A stretch of DNA of 64,000 nucleotides, from the NCBI GenBank assembly GCA_958450325.1, contig CAUDLW010000089.1, forward strand, positions 1 to 64,000. The letters run 5' to 3'. Origin of the DNA: Agrostemma githago. Lineage: Eukaryota > Streptophyta > Magnoliopsida > Caryophyllales > Caryophyllaceae. Shown here in pieces: positions 34,661 through 46,283 of the stretch; the first letter of the stretch is position 1, and each line of letters begins with the position of its first letter. The translations under genes were made by a program, and so were the position numbers. Under the pieces are notes generated by a model. It saw only the letters and a list, made by a program, of their open reading frames with translations, did not search any database and was not told the DNA's origin.

Positions 34661-37024
34661 CCGCGAAGCGGGTCCGCCTAATCCAACCCTAAACCCTTTT
34701 CCGTCCCGTCTTATGCAGTACCCTACTCTTAAGGTTTAGTGCCCCATAGTTGAATCACATCCACGACAGGGTTCACCAATACCCTCTTAGGGTTCAGTTT
34801 CTTGCGGGTTTAGTGACCTTGAATAAGGAAAAGGGTTAAGGGTTGGATTAGGCGGACCCGCGAAGCGTGTCCGCCAAATCCAACCCTAAACCCTTTTCCG
34901 TCCCGTCTTATGCAGTATCCTACTCTTAAGGTTCAGTGCCCCATCTTTGAATCACATCCACGACAGGGTTCACCAATACCCTCTTAGGGTTCAGTTTCTT
35001 GCGGGTTTAGTGACCTTGAATAAGGAAAAGGGTTTAGGGTTGGATTAGGCGGAGCCGCGAAGCGGGTCCGCCTAATCCAACCCTAAACCCTTTTCCGTCC
35101 CGTCTTATGCAGTACCCTACTCTTAAGGTTCAGTGCCCCATCTTTGAATCACATCCACGACAGGTTTCACCAATACCCTCTTAGGGTTCAGTTTCTTGCG
35201 GGTTAAGTGACCTTGAATAAGGAAAAGGGTTTAGGGTTGGATTAGGCGGAGCCGCAATGCGGGTCCGCCTAATCCAACCCTAAACCCTTTTCCGTCCCGT
35301 CTTATGCAGTACCCTACTCTTAAGGTTCAGTGCCCTATCTTTGAAACGCATCCACGACAGGGTTCACCAATACCCTCTTAGGGTTCAGTTTCTTGCGGGT
35401 TTAGTGACCTTGAATAAGGAAAAGGGTTTATGGTTGGATTAGGCGGAGCCGCGGAGCGGGTCCGCCTAATCCAACCCTAAAACATTTTCTGTCCCGTCTG
35501 ATGCAGTACCCTACTCTTAAGGTTTAGTGCCCCATCTATGAATCACATCCACGACAGGGTTCACCAATACCCTCTTAGGGTTCAGTTTCTTGCGGGTTTA
35601 GTGACCTTGAATAAGGAAAAGGGTTTAGGGTTGGATTAGGCAGAGCCGCGAAGCGGGTCCGCCTAATCCAACCCTAAACCCTTTTCCGTCCCGTCTTATG
35701 CAGTACCCTACTCTTAAGGTTCAGTGCCCCATCTTTGAATCACATCCACGACAGGTTTCACCAATACCCTCTTAGGGTTCAGTTTCTTGCGGGTTAAGTG
35801 ACCTTGAATAAGGAAAAGGGTTTAGGGTTGGATTAGGCGGAGCCGCAATGCGGGTCCGCCTAATCCAACCCTAAACCCTTTTCCGTCCCGTCTTATGCAG
35901 TACCCTACTCTTAAGGTTCAGTGCCCTATCTTTGAAACGCATCCACGACAGGGTTCACCAATACCCTCTTAGGGTTCAGTTTCTTGCGGGTTTAGTGACC
36001 TTGAATAAGGAAAAGGGTTTATGGTTGGATTAGGCGGAGCCGCGGAGCGGGTCCGCCTAATCCAACCCTAAAACATTTTCTGTCCCGTCTGATGCAGTAC
36101 CCTACTCTTAAGGTTTAGTGCCCCATCTATGAATCACATCCACGACAGGGTTCACCAATACCCTCTTAGGGTTCAGTTTCTTGCGGGTTTAGTGACCTTG
36201 AATAAGGAAAAGGGTTTAGGGTTGGATTAGGCAGAGCCGCGAAGCGGGTCCGCCTAATCCAACCCTAAACCCTTTTCCGTCCCGTCTTATGCAGTACCCT
36301 ACTCTTAAGGTTCAGTACCCCATATTTGAATCACATCCACGACATGGTTCACCAATACCCTCTTAGGGTTCAGTTTCTTGCGGGTTTAGTGACCTTGAAT
36401 AAGGAAAAGGGTTTAGGGTTGGATTAGGCGGAGCCGCGAAGCGGGTCCGCCTAATCCAACCCTAAACCCTTTTCCGTCCCGTCTTATGCAGTACCCTACT
36501 CTTAAGGTTCAGTACCCCATATTTGAATCACATCCACGACATGGTTCACCAATACCCTCTTAGGGTTCAGTTTCTTGCGGGTTTAGTGACCTTGAATAAG
36601 GAAAAGGGTTTAGGGTTGGATTAGGCGGAGCCGCGAAGCGGGTCCGCCTAATCCAACCCTAAACCCTTTTCCGTCCCGTCTTATGCAGTACCCTACTCTT
36701 AAGGTTCAGTGCCCCATAGTTGAATTACATCCACGACAGGGTTCACCAATACCCTCTTAGGGTTCAGTTTCTTGCGGGTTTAGTGACCTTGAATAAGGAA
36801 AAGGGTTAAGGGTTGGATTAGGCGGAGCCGCGAAGCGGGTCCGCCTAATCCAACCCTAAACCCTTTTCCGTCCCGTCTTATGCAGTACCCTACTCTTAAG
36901 GTTCAGTGCCCCATAGTTGAATCACATCCACGACAGGGTTCACCAATACCCTCTTAGGGTTCAGTTTCTTGCGGGTTTAGTGACCTTGAATAAGGAAAAG
37001 GGTTAAGGGTTGGATTAGGCGGAC
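34661..37024. repeat. Units including a tandem 3-mer (35055-36236)
   Basis: Units 179-181 (35055-35645) and 182-184 (35646-36236) form a tandem 3-mer: GACAGGTTTC, GCAATG/GAAACGC, then CCGCGG with AAAACATTTT and CATCTATG. These last two markers occur only in this pair. The flanking units are E, E and CATAGTTG types. The unit at 34858 with CCCGCGAAGCGTGTCC and GCAGTATCC recurs 11 units later at 37025. Confidence 0.82.
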
Positions 37025-40000
37025 CCGCGAAGCGTGTCCGCCAAATCCAACCCTAAACCCTTTTCCGTCCCGTCTTATGCAGTATCCTACTCTTAAGGTT
37101 CAGTGCCCCATCTTTGAATCACATCCACGACAGGGTTCACCAATACCCTCTTAGGGTTCAGTTTCTTGCGGGTTTAGTGACCTTGAATAAGGAAAAGGGT
37201 TTAGGGTTGGATTAGGCGGAGCCGCGAAGCGGGTCCGCCTAATCCAACCCTAAACCCTTTTCCGTCCCGTCTTATGCAGTACCCTACTCTTAAGGTTCAG
37301 TGCCCCATCTTTGAATCACATCCACGACAGGTTTCACCAATACCCTCTTAGGGTTCAGTTTCTTGCGGGTTAAGTGACCTTGAATAAGGAAAAGGGTTTA
37401 GGGTTGGATTAGGCGGAGCCGCAATGCGGGTCCGCCTAATCCAACCCTAAACCCTTTTCCGTCCCGTCTTATGCAGTACCCTACTCTTAAGGTTCAGTGC
37501 CCTATCTTTGAAACGCATCCACGACAGGGTTCACCAATACCCTCTTAGGGTTCAGTTTCTTGCGGGTTTAGTGACCTTGAATAAGGAAAAGGGTTTATGG
37601 TTGGATTAGGCGGAGCCGCGGAGCGGGTCCGCCTAATCCAACCCTAAAACCTTTTCTGTCCCGTCTGATGCAGTACCCTACTCTTAAGGTTTAGTGCCCC
37701 ATCTTTGAATCACATCCACGACAGGGTTCACCAATACCCTCTTAGGGTTCAGTTTCTTGCGGGTTTAGTGACCTTGAATAAGGAAAAGGGTTTAGGGTTG
37801 GATTAGGCAGAGCCGCGAAGCGGGTCCGCCTAATCCAACCCTAAACCCTTTTCCGTCCCGTCTTATGCAGTACCCTACTCTTAAGGTTCAGTGCCCCATA
37901 GTTGAATCACATCCACGACATGGTTCACCAATACCCTCTTAGGGTTCAGTTTCTTGCGGGTTTAGTGACCTTGAATAAGGAAAAGGGTTAAGGGTTGGAT
38001 TAGGCGGAGCCGCGAAGCGGGTCCGCCTAATCCAACCCTAAACCCTTTTCCGTCCCGTCTTATGCAGTACCCTACTCTTAAGGTTCAGTGCCCAATCTTT
38101 GAAACGCATCCACGACAGGGTTCACCAATACCCTCTTAGGGTTCAGTTTCTTGCGGGTTTAGTGACCTTGAATAAGGAAAAGGGTTTATGGTTGGATTAG
38201 GCGGAGCCGCGGAGCGGGTCCGCCTAATCCAACCCTAAACCCTTTTCTGTCCCGTCTGATGCAGTACCCTACTCTTAAGGTTTAGTGCCCCATCTTTGAA
38301 TCACATCCACGACAGGGTTCACCAATACCCTCTTAGGGTTCAGTTTCTTGCGGGTTTAGTGACCTTGAATAAGGAAAAGGGTTTAGGGTTGGATTAGGCG
38401 GAGCCGCGAAGCGGGTCCGCCTAATCCAACCCTAAACCCTTTTCCGTCCCGTCTTATGCAGTACCCTACTCTTAAGGTTCAGTACCCCATATTTGAATCA
38501 CATCCACGACATGGTTCACCAATACCCTCTTAGGGTTCAGTTTCTTGCGGGTTTAGTGACCTTGAATAAGGAAAAGGGTTTAGGGTTGGATTAGGCGGAG
38601 CCGCGAAGCGGGTCCGCCTAATCCAACCGTAAACCCTTTTCCGTCCCGCCTTATGCAGTACCCTACTCTTAAGGTTCAGTGCCCCATAGTTGAATCACAT
38701 CCACGACAGGGTTCACCAATACCCTCTTAGGGTTCAGTTTCTTGCGGGTTTAGTGACCTTGAATAAGGAAAAGGGTTAAGGGTTGGATTAGGCGGACCCG
38801 CGAAGCGTGTCCGCCAAATCCAACCCTAAACCCTTTTCCGTCCCGTCTTATGCAGTATCCTACTCTTAAGGTTCAGTGCCCCATCTTTGAATCACATCCA
38901 CGACAGGGTTCACCAATACCCTCTTAGGGTTCAGTTTCTTGCGGGTTAAGTGACCTTGAATAAGGAAAAGGGTTTAGGGTTGGATTAGGCGGAGCCGCGA
39001 AGCGGGTCCGCCTAATCCAACCCTAAACCCTTTTCCGTCCCGTCTTATGCAGTACCCTACTCTTAAGGTTCAGTGCCCCATCTTTGAATCACATCCACGA
39101 CAGGTTTCACCAATACCCTCTTAGGGTTCAGTTTCTTGCGGGTTAAGTGACCTTGAATAAGGAAAAGGGTTTAGGGTTGGATTAGGCGGAGCCGCAATGC
39201 GGGTCAGCCTAATCCAACCCTAAACCCTTTTCCGTCCCGTCTTATGCAGTACCCTACTCTTAAGGTTCAGTGCCCTATCTTTGAAACGCATCCACGACAG
39301 GGTTCACCAATACCCTCTTAGGGTTCAGTTTCTTGCGGGTTTAGTGACCTTGAATAAGGAAAAGGGTTTATGGTTGGATTAGGCGGAGCCGCGGAGCGGG
39401 TCCGCCTAATCCAACCCTAAAACCTTTTCTGTCCCGTCTGATGCAGTACCCTACTCTTAAGGTTTAGTGCCCCATCTTTGAATCACATCCACGACAGGGT
39501 TCACCAATACCCTCTTAGGGTTCAGTTTCTTGCGGGTTTAGTGACCTTGAATAAGGAAAAGGGTTTAGGGTTGGATTAGGCAGAGCCGCGAAGCGGGTCC
39601 GCCTAATCCAACCCTAAACCCTTTTCCGTCCCGTCTTATGCAGTACCCTACTCTTAAGGTTCAGTACCCCATATTTGAATCACATCCACGACATGGTTCA
39701 CCAATACTCTCTTAGGGTTCAGTTTCTTGCGGGTTTAGTGACCTTGAATAAGGAAAAGGGTTTAGGGTTGGATTAGGCGGAGCCGCGAAGCGGGTCCGCC
39801 TAATCCAACCCTAAACCCTTTTCCGTCCCGTCTTATGCAGTACCCTACTCTTAAGGTTCAGTACCCCATATTTGAATCACATCCACGACATGGTTCACCA
39901 ATACCCTCTTAGGGTTCAGTTTCTTGCGGGTTTAGTGACCTTGAATAAGGAAAAGGGTTTAGGGTTGGATTAGGCGGAGCCGCGAAGCGGGTCCGCCTAA

Positions 40001-40570
40001 TCCAACCCTAAACCCTTTTCCGTCCCGTCTTATGCAGTACCCTACTCTTAAGGTTCAGTGCCCAATCTTTGAAACGCATCCACGACAGGGTTCACCAATA
40101 CCCTCTTAGGGTTCAGTTTCTTGCGGGTTTAGTGACCTTGAATAAGGAAAAGGGTTTATGGTTGGATTAGGCGGAGCCGCGGAGCGGGTCCGCCTAATCC
40201 AACCCTAAACCCTTTTCTGTCCCGTCTGATGCAGTACCCTACTCTTAAGGTTTAGTGCCCCATCTTTGAATCACATCCACGACAGGGTTCACCAATACCC
40301 TCTTAGGGTTCAGTTTCTTGCGGGTTTAGTGACCTTGAATAAGGAAAAGGGTTTAGGGTTGGATTAGGCGGAGCCACGAAGTGGGTCCGCCTAATCCAAC
40401 CCTAAATTCTTTTCCGTCCCGTCTTATGCAGTACCCTACTCTTAAGGTTCAGTACCCCATATTTGAATCACATCCACGACATGGTTCACCAATACCCTCT
40501 TAGGGTTCAGTTTCTTGCGGGTTTAGTGACCTTGAATAAGGAAAAGGGTTTAGGGTTGGATTAGGCGGAG
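37025..40570. repeat. 9-/10-unit HOR, two copies
   Basis: Units 189-193 (CCCGCGAAGCGTGTCC/GCAGTATCC, GACAGGTTTC, GCAATG, CCGCGG/TAAAACCTTTTC, GCAGAG) recur as units 198-202 at 1773 bp. The following markers (CCCAATCTTTGAAAC near 38092 and 40063, then CCGCGG/GGTTTAG, then E) are spaced 10 units apart because one E-type unit was added in copy 2. Private changes include CAACCGTAAACC and TCCCGCCTT near 38628-38650. Confidence 0.8.
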
Positions 40571-42540
40571 CCGCAATGCGGGTCCGCCTAATCCAACCCT
40601 AAACCCTTTTCTGTCCCGTCTGATGCAGTACCCTACTCTTAAGGTTCAGTGCCCCATCTTTGAATCATATCCACGACAGGGTTCACCAATACCCTCATAG
40701 GGTTCAGTTTCTTGCGGGTTTAGTGACCTTTAATAAGGAAAAGGGTTTAGGGTTGGATTATGCGGAGCCGCGAAGCGTGTCCGCCTAATCCAACCCTAAA
40801 CCCTTTTCCGTCCCGTCTTATGCAGTACCCTACTCTTAAGGTTCAGTGCCCCATCTTTGAATCACATCCACGACAGGGTTCACCAATACCCTCTTAGGGT
40901 TCAGTTTCTTGCGGGTTAAGTGACCTTGAATAAGGAAAAGGGTTTAGGGTTGGATTAGGCGGAGCCGCGAAGCGGGTCCGCCTAATCCAACCCTAAACCC
41001 TTTTCCGTCCCGTCTTATGCAGTACCCTACTCTTAAGGTTCAGTGCCCCATCTTTGAATCACATCCACGACAGGTTTCACCAATACCCTCTTAGGGTTCA
41101 GTTTCTTGCGGGTTAAGTGACCTTGAATAAGGAAAAGGGTTTAGGGTTGGATTAGGCGGAGCCGCAAAGCGGGTCCGCCTAATCCAACCCTAAACCCTTT
41201 TCCGTCCCGTCTTATGCAGTACCCTACTCTTAAGGTTCAGTGCCCTATCTTTGAAACGCATCCACGACAGGGTTCACCAATACCCTCTTAGGGTTCAGTT
41301 TCTTGCGGGTTTAGTGACCTTGAATAAGGAAAAGGGTTTATGGTTGGATTAGGCGGAGCCGTGGAGCGGGTCCGCCTAATCCAACCCTAAACCATTTTCT
41401 GTCCCGTCTGATGCAGTACCCTACTCTTAAGGTTCAGTGCCCCATCTTTGAATCATATCCACGACAGGGTTCACCAATACCCTCATAGGGTTCAGTTTCT
41501 TGCGGGTTTAGTGACCTTTAATAAGGAAAAGGGTTTAGGGTTGGATTAGGCGGAGCCGCGAAGCGTGTCCGCCAAATCCAACCCTAAACCCTTTTCCGTC
41601 CCATCTTATGCAGTATCCTACTCTTAAGGTTCAGTGCCCCATCTTTGAATCACATCCACGACAGGGTTCACCAATACCCTCTTAGGGTTCAGTTTCTTGC
41701 GGGTTTAGTGACCTTGAATAAGAAAAAGGGTTAAGGGTTGGATTAGGCGGAGCCGCGAAGCGGGTCCGCCTAATCCAACCCTAAACCCTTTTCCGTCCCG
41801 TCTTATGCAGTACCCTACTCTTAAGGTTCAGTGCCCAATCTTTGAAACGCATCCACGACAGGGTTCACCAATACCCTCTTAGGGTTCAGTTTCTTGCGGG
41901 TTTAGTGACCTTGAATAAGGAAAAGGGTTTATGGTTGGATTAGGCGGAGCCGCGGAGCGGGTCCGCCTAATCCAACCCTAAACCCTTTTCTGTCCCGTCT
42001 GATGCAGTACCCTACTCTTAAGGTTTAGTGCCCCATCTTTGAATCACATCCACGACAGGGTTCACCAATACCCTCTTAGGGTTCAGTTTCTTGCGGGTTT
42101 AGTGACCTTGAATAAGGAAAAGGGTTTAGGGTTGGATTAGGCGGAGCCGCGAAGCGGGTCCGCCTAATCCAACCCTAAATTCTTTTCCGTCCCGTCTTAT
42201 GCAGTACCCTACTCTTAAGGTTCAGTACCCCATATTTGAATCACATCCACGACATGGTTCACCAATACCCTCTTAGGGTTCAGTTTCTTGCGGGTTTAGT
42301 GACCTTGAATAAGGAAAAGGGTTTAGGGTTGGATTAGGCGGAGCCGCGAAGCGGGTCCGCCTAATCCAACCCTAAACCCTTTTCCGTCCCGTCTTATGCA
42401 GTACCCTACTCTTAAGGTTCAGTGCCCCATAGTTGAATCACATCCACGACAGGGTTCACCAATACCCTATTAGGGTTCAGTTTCTTGCGGGTTTAGTGAC
42501 CTTGAATAAGGAAAAGGGTTAAGGGTTGGATTAGGCGGAC
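40571..42540. repeat. Satellite units linking the 9-mer and 8-mer zones
   Basis: Units 207-216 hold GCAATG with TCTGTC, GGATTATGCGGAG, GACAGGTTTC, GCAAAG, CCGTGG/CATATCC/CCTCATAGG, GTGTCCGCCAAATCC/GCAGTATCC and AAGAAAAAGG types. The CCCAATCTTTG unit recurs near 41833, nine units after the copy near 40063, together with the following AAATTCTTTTCC marker (about 40407 and 42178). This shows another 9-unit exchange. Confidence 0.78.
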
Positions 42541-44116
42541 CCGCGAAGCGGGTCCGCCTAATCCAACCCTAAACCCTTTTCCGTCCCGTCTTATGCAGTA
42601 CCCTACTCTTAAGGTTCAGTGCCCTATCTTTGAAACGCATCCACGACAGGGTTCACCAATACCCTCTTAGGGTTCAGTTTCTTGCGGGTTTAGTGACATT
42701 GAATAAGGAAAAGGGTTTACGGTTGGATTAGGCGGAGCCGCGGAGCGGGTCCGCCTAATCCAACCCTAAACCCTTTTCTGTCTCGTCTGATGCAGTACCC
42801 TACTCTTAAGGTTCAGTGCCCCATCTTTGAATCATATCCACGACAGGGTTCACCAATACCCTCATAGGGTTCAGTTTCTTGCGGGTTTAGTGACCTTTAA
42901 TAAGGAAAAGGGTTTAGGGTTGGATTAGGCGGAGCCGCGAAGCGTGTCCGCCTAATCCAACCCTAAACCCTTTTCCGTCCCGTCTTATGCAGTACCCTAC
43001 TCTTAAGGTTCAGTGCCCCATCTTTGAATCACATCCACGACAGGGTTCACCAATACCCTCTTAGGGTTCAGTTTCTTGCGGGTTAAGTGACCTTGAATAA
43101 GGAAAAGGGTTTAGGGTTGGATTAGGCGGAGCCGCGAAGCGGGTCCGCCTAATCCAACCCTAAACCCTTTTCCGTCCCGTCTTATGCAGTACCCTACTCT
43201 TAAGGTTCAGTGCCCCATCTTTGAATCACATCCACGACAGGTTTCACCAATACACTCTTAGGGTTCAGTTTCTTGCGGGTTAAGTGACCTTGAATAAGGA
43301 AAAGGGTTTAGGGTTGGATTAGGCGGAGCCGCAAAGCGGGTCCGCCTAATCCAACCCTAAACCCTTTTCCGTCCCGTCTTATGCAGTACCCTACTCTTAA
43401 GGTTCAGTGCCCTATCTTTGAAACGCATCCACGACAGGGTTCACCAATACCCTCTTAGGGTTCAGTTTCTTGCGGGTTTAGTGACCTTGAATAAGGAAAA
43501 GGGTTTATGGTTGGATTAGGCGGAGCCGCGGAGCGGGTCCGCCTAATCCAACCCTAAACCCTTTTCTGTCCCGTGTGATGCAGTACCCTACTCTTAAGGT
43601 TTAGTGCCCCATCTTTGAATCACATCCACGACAGGGTTCACCAATACCCTCTTAGGGTTCAGTTTCTTGCGGGTTTAGTGACCTTGAATAAGGAAAAGGG
43701 TTTAGGGTTGGATTAGGCAGAGCCGCGAAGCGGGTCCGCCTAATCCAACCCTAAACCCTTTTCCGTCCCGTCTTATGCAGTACCCAACTCTTAAGGTTCA
43801 GTACCCCATATTTGAATCACATCCACGACATGGTTCACCAATACCCTCTTAGGGTTCAGTTTCTTGCGGGTTTAGTGACCTTGAATAAGGAAAAGGGTTT
43901 AGGGTTGGATTAGGCAGAGCCGCGAAGCGGGTCCGCCTAATCCAACCCTAAACCCTTTTCCGTCCCGTCTGATGCAGTACCCTACTCTTAAGGTTCAGTG
44001 CCCCATAGTTGAATCACATCCACGACAGGGTTCACCAATACCCTCTTAGGGTTCAGTTTCTTGCGGGTTTAGTGACCTTGAATAAGGAAAAGGGTTAAGG
44101 GTTGGATAAGGCGGAG
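42541..44116. repeat. Tandem 8-mer HOR, copy 1 (1576 bp)
   Basis: Units 217-224 carry rare shared markers in order: GACATTGAATAAGG and TTTACGGTTGG, CGTCTCGTC, GCGTGTCCGCCTAATCC, AATACACTC, GCAAAG, CCCGTGTGATG, ACCCAACTC, and CATAGTTG with GGATAAGG. Each recurs 1576 bp later. The first unit has a symmetric CCCGCGAAGCGGG core, unlike copy 2. Confidence 0.9.
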
Positions 44117-45692
44117 CCGCGAAGCGGGTCCGCCTAATCCAACCCTAAACCCTTTTCCGTCCCGTCTTATGCAGTACCCTACTCTTAAGGTTCAGTGCCC
44201 TATCTTTGAAACGCATCCACGACAGGGTTCACCAATACCCTCTTAGGGTTCAGTTTCTTGCGGGTTTAGTGACATTGAATAAGGAAAAGGGTTTACGGTT
44301 GGATTAGGCGGAGCCGCGGAGCGGGTCCGCCTAATCCAACCCTAAACCCTTTTCTGTCTCGTCTGATGCAGTACCCTACTCTTAAGGTTCAGTGCCCCAT
44401 CTTTGAATCATATCCACGACAGGGTTCACCAATACCCTCATAGGGTTCAGTTTCTTGCGGGTTTAGTGACCTTTAATAAGGAAAAGGGTTTAGGGTTGGA
44501 TTAGGCGGAGCCGCGAAGCGTGTCCGCCTAATCCAACCCTAAACCCTTTTCCGTCCCGTCTTATGCAGTACCCTACTCTTAAGGTTCAGTGCCCCATCTT
44601 TGAATCACATCCACGACAGGGTTCACCAATACCCTCTTAGGGTTCAGTTTCTTGCGGGTTAAGTGACCTTGAATAAGGAAAAGGGTTTAGGGTTGGATTA
44701 GGCGGAGCCGCGAAGCGGGTCCGCCTAATCCAACCCTAAACCCTTTTCCGTCCCGTCTTATGCAGTACCCTACTCTTAAGGTTCAGTGCCCCATCTTTGA
44801 ATCACATCCACGACAGGTTTCACCAATACACTCTTAGGGTTCAGTTTCTTGCGGGTTAAGTGACCTTGAATAAGGAAAAGGGTTTAGGGTTGGATTAGGC
44901 GGAGCCGCAAAGCGGGTCCGCCTAATCCAACCCTAAACCCTTTTCCGTCCCGTCTTATGCAGTACCCTACTCTTAAGGTTCAGTGCCCTATCTTTGAAAC
45001 GCATCCACGACAGGGTTCACCAATACCCTCTTAGGGTTCAGTTTCTTGCGGGTTTAGTGACCTTGAATAAGGAAAAGGGTTTATGGTTGGATTAGGCGGA
45101 GCCGCGGAGCGGGTCCGCCTAATCCAACCCTAAACCCTTTTCTGTCCCGTGTGATGCAGTACCCTACTCTTAAGGTTTAGTGCCCCATCTTTGAATCACA
45201 TCCACGACAGGGTTCACCAATACCCTCTTAGGGTTCAGTTTCTTGCGGGTTTAGTGACCTTGAATAAGGAAAAGGGTTTAGGGTTGGATTAGGCAGAGCC
45301 GCGAAGCGGGTCCGCCTAATCCAACCCTAAACCCTTTTCCGTCCCGTCTTATGCAGTACCCAACTCTTAAGGTTCAGTACCCCATATTTGAATCACATCC
45401 ACGACATGGTTCACCAATACCCTCTTAGGGTTCAGTTTCTTGCGGGTTTAGTGACCTTGAATAAGGAAAAGGGTTTAGGGTTGGATTAGGCAGAGCCGCG
45501 AAGCGGGTCCGCCTAATCCAACCCTAAACCCTTTTCCGTCCCGTCTGATGCAGTACCCTACTCTTAAGGTTCAGTGCCCCATAGTTGAATCACATCCACG
45601 ACAGGGTTCACCAATACCCTCTTAGGGTTCAGTTTCTTGCGGGTTTAGTGACCTTGAATAAGGAAAAGGGTTAAGGGTTGGATAAGGCGGAG
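44117..45692. repeat. Tandem 8-mer HOR, copy 2 (1576 bp)
   Basis: Units 225-232 repeat units 217-224 with all rare markers (GACATTG at 44271, CCCGTGTGATG near 45147, ACCCAACTC near 45358, GGATAAGG near 45679). The near absence of private differences indicates a recent duplication. Confidence 0.9.
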
Positions 45693-46283
45693 CCGCGAAG
45701 CGGGTCCGCCTAATCCAACCCTAAACCCTTTTCCGTCATGTCTTATGCAGTACCCTACTCTTAAGGTTCAGTGCCCTATCTTTGAAACGCATCCACGACA
45801 GGGTTCACCAATACCCTCTTAGGGTTCAGTTTCTTGCGGGTTTAGTGACCTTGAATAAGGAAAAGGGTTTATGGTTGGATTAGGCGGAGCCGCGAAGCGG
45901 GTCCGCCTAATCCAACCCTAAACCCTTTTCTGTCCCGTCTGATGCAGTACCCTACTCTTAAGGTTCAGTGCCCCATCTTTGAATCATATCCACGACAGGG
46001 ATCACCAATACCCTCATAGGGTTCAGTTTCTTGTGGGTTTAGTGACCTTTAATAAGGAAAAGGGTTTAGGGTTGGATTAGGCGGAGCCGCGAAGCGTGTC
46101 CGCCTAATCCAACCTTAAACCCTTTTCCGTCCCGTCTTATGCAGTACCCTACTCTTAAGGTTCAGTGCCCCATCTTTGAATCACATCCACGACAGGGTTC
46201 ACCAATACCCTCTTAGGGTTCAGTTTCTTGCGGGTTAAGTGACCTTGAATAAGGAAAAGGGTTTAGGGTTGGATTAGGCGGAG
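45693..46283. repeat. Three satellite units between the 8-mer and 17-mer zones
   Basis: Units 233-235 are a GAAACGC unit with CGTCATGTC, a CGCGAAG unit with CATATCC, GGGATCACC and TTGTGGG, and a GCGTGTCCGCC unit with CAACCTTAAACC. The tail of unit 235 (CATCTTTGAATCACAT, GGGTTAAGTG) is the likely donor for the hybrid units at 49430 and 51591. Confidence 0.78.
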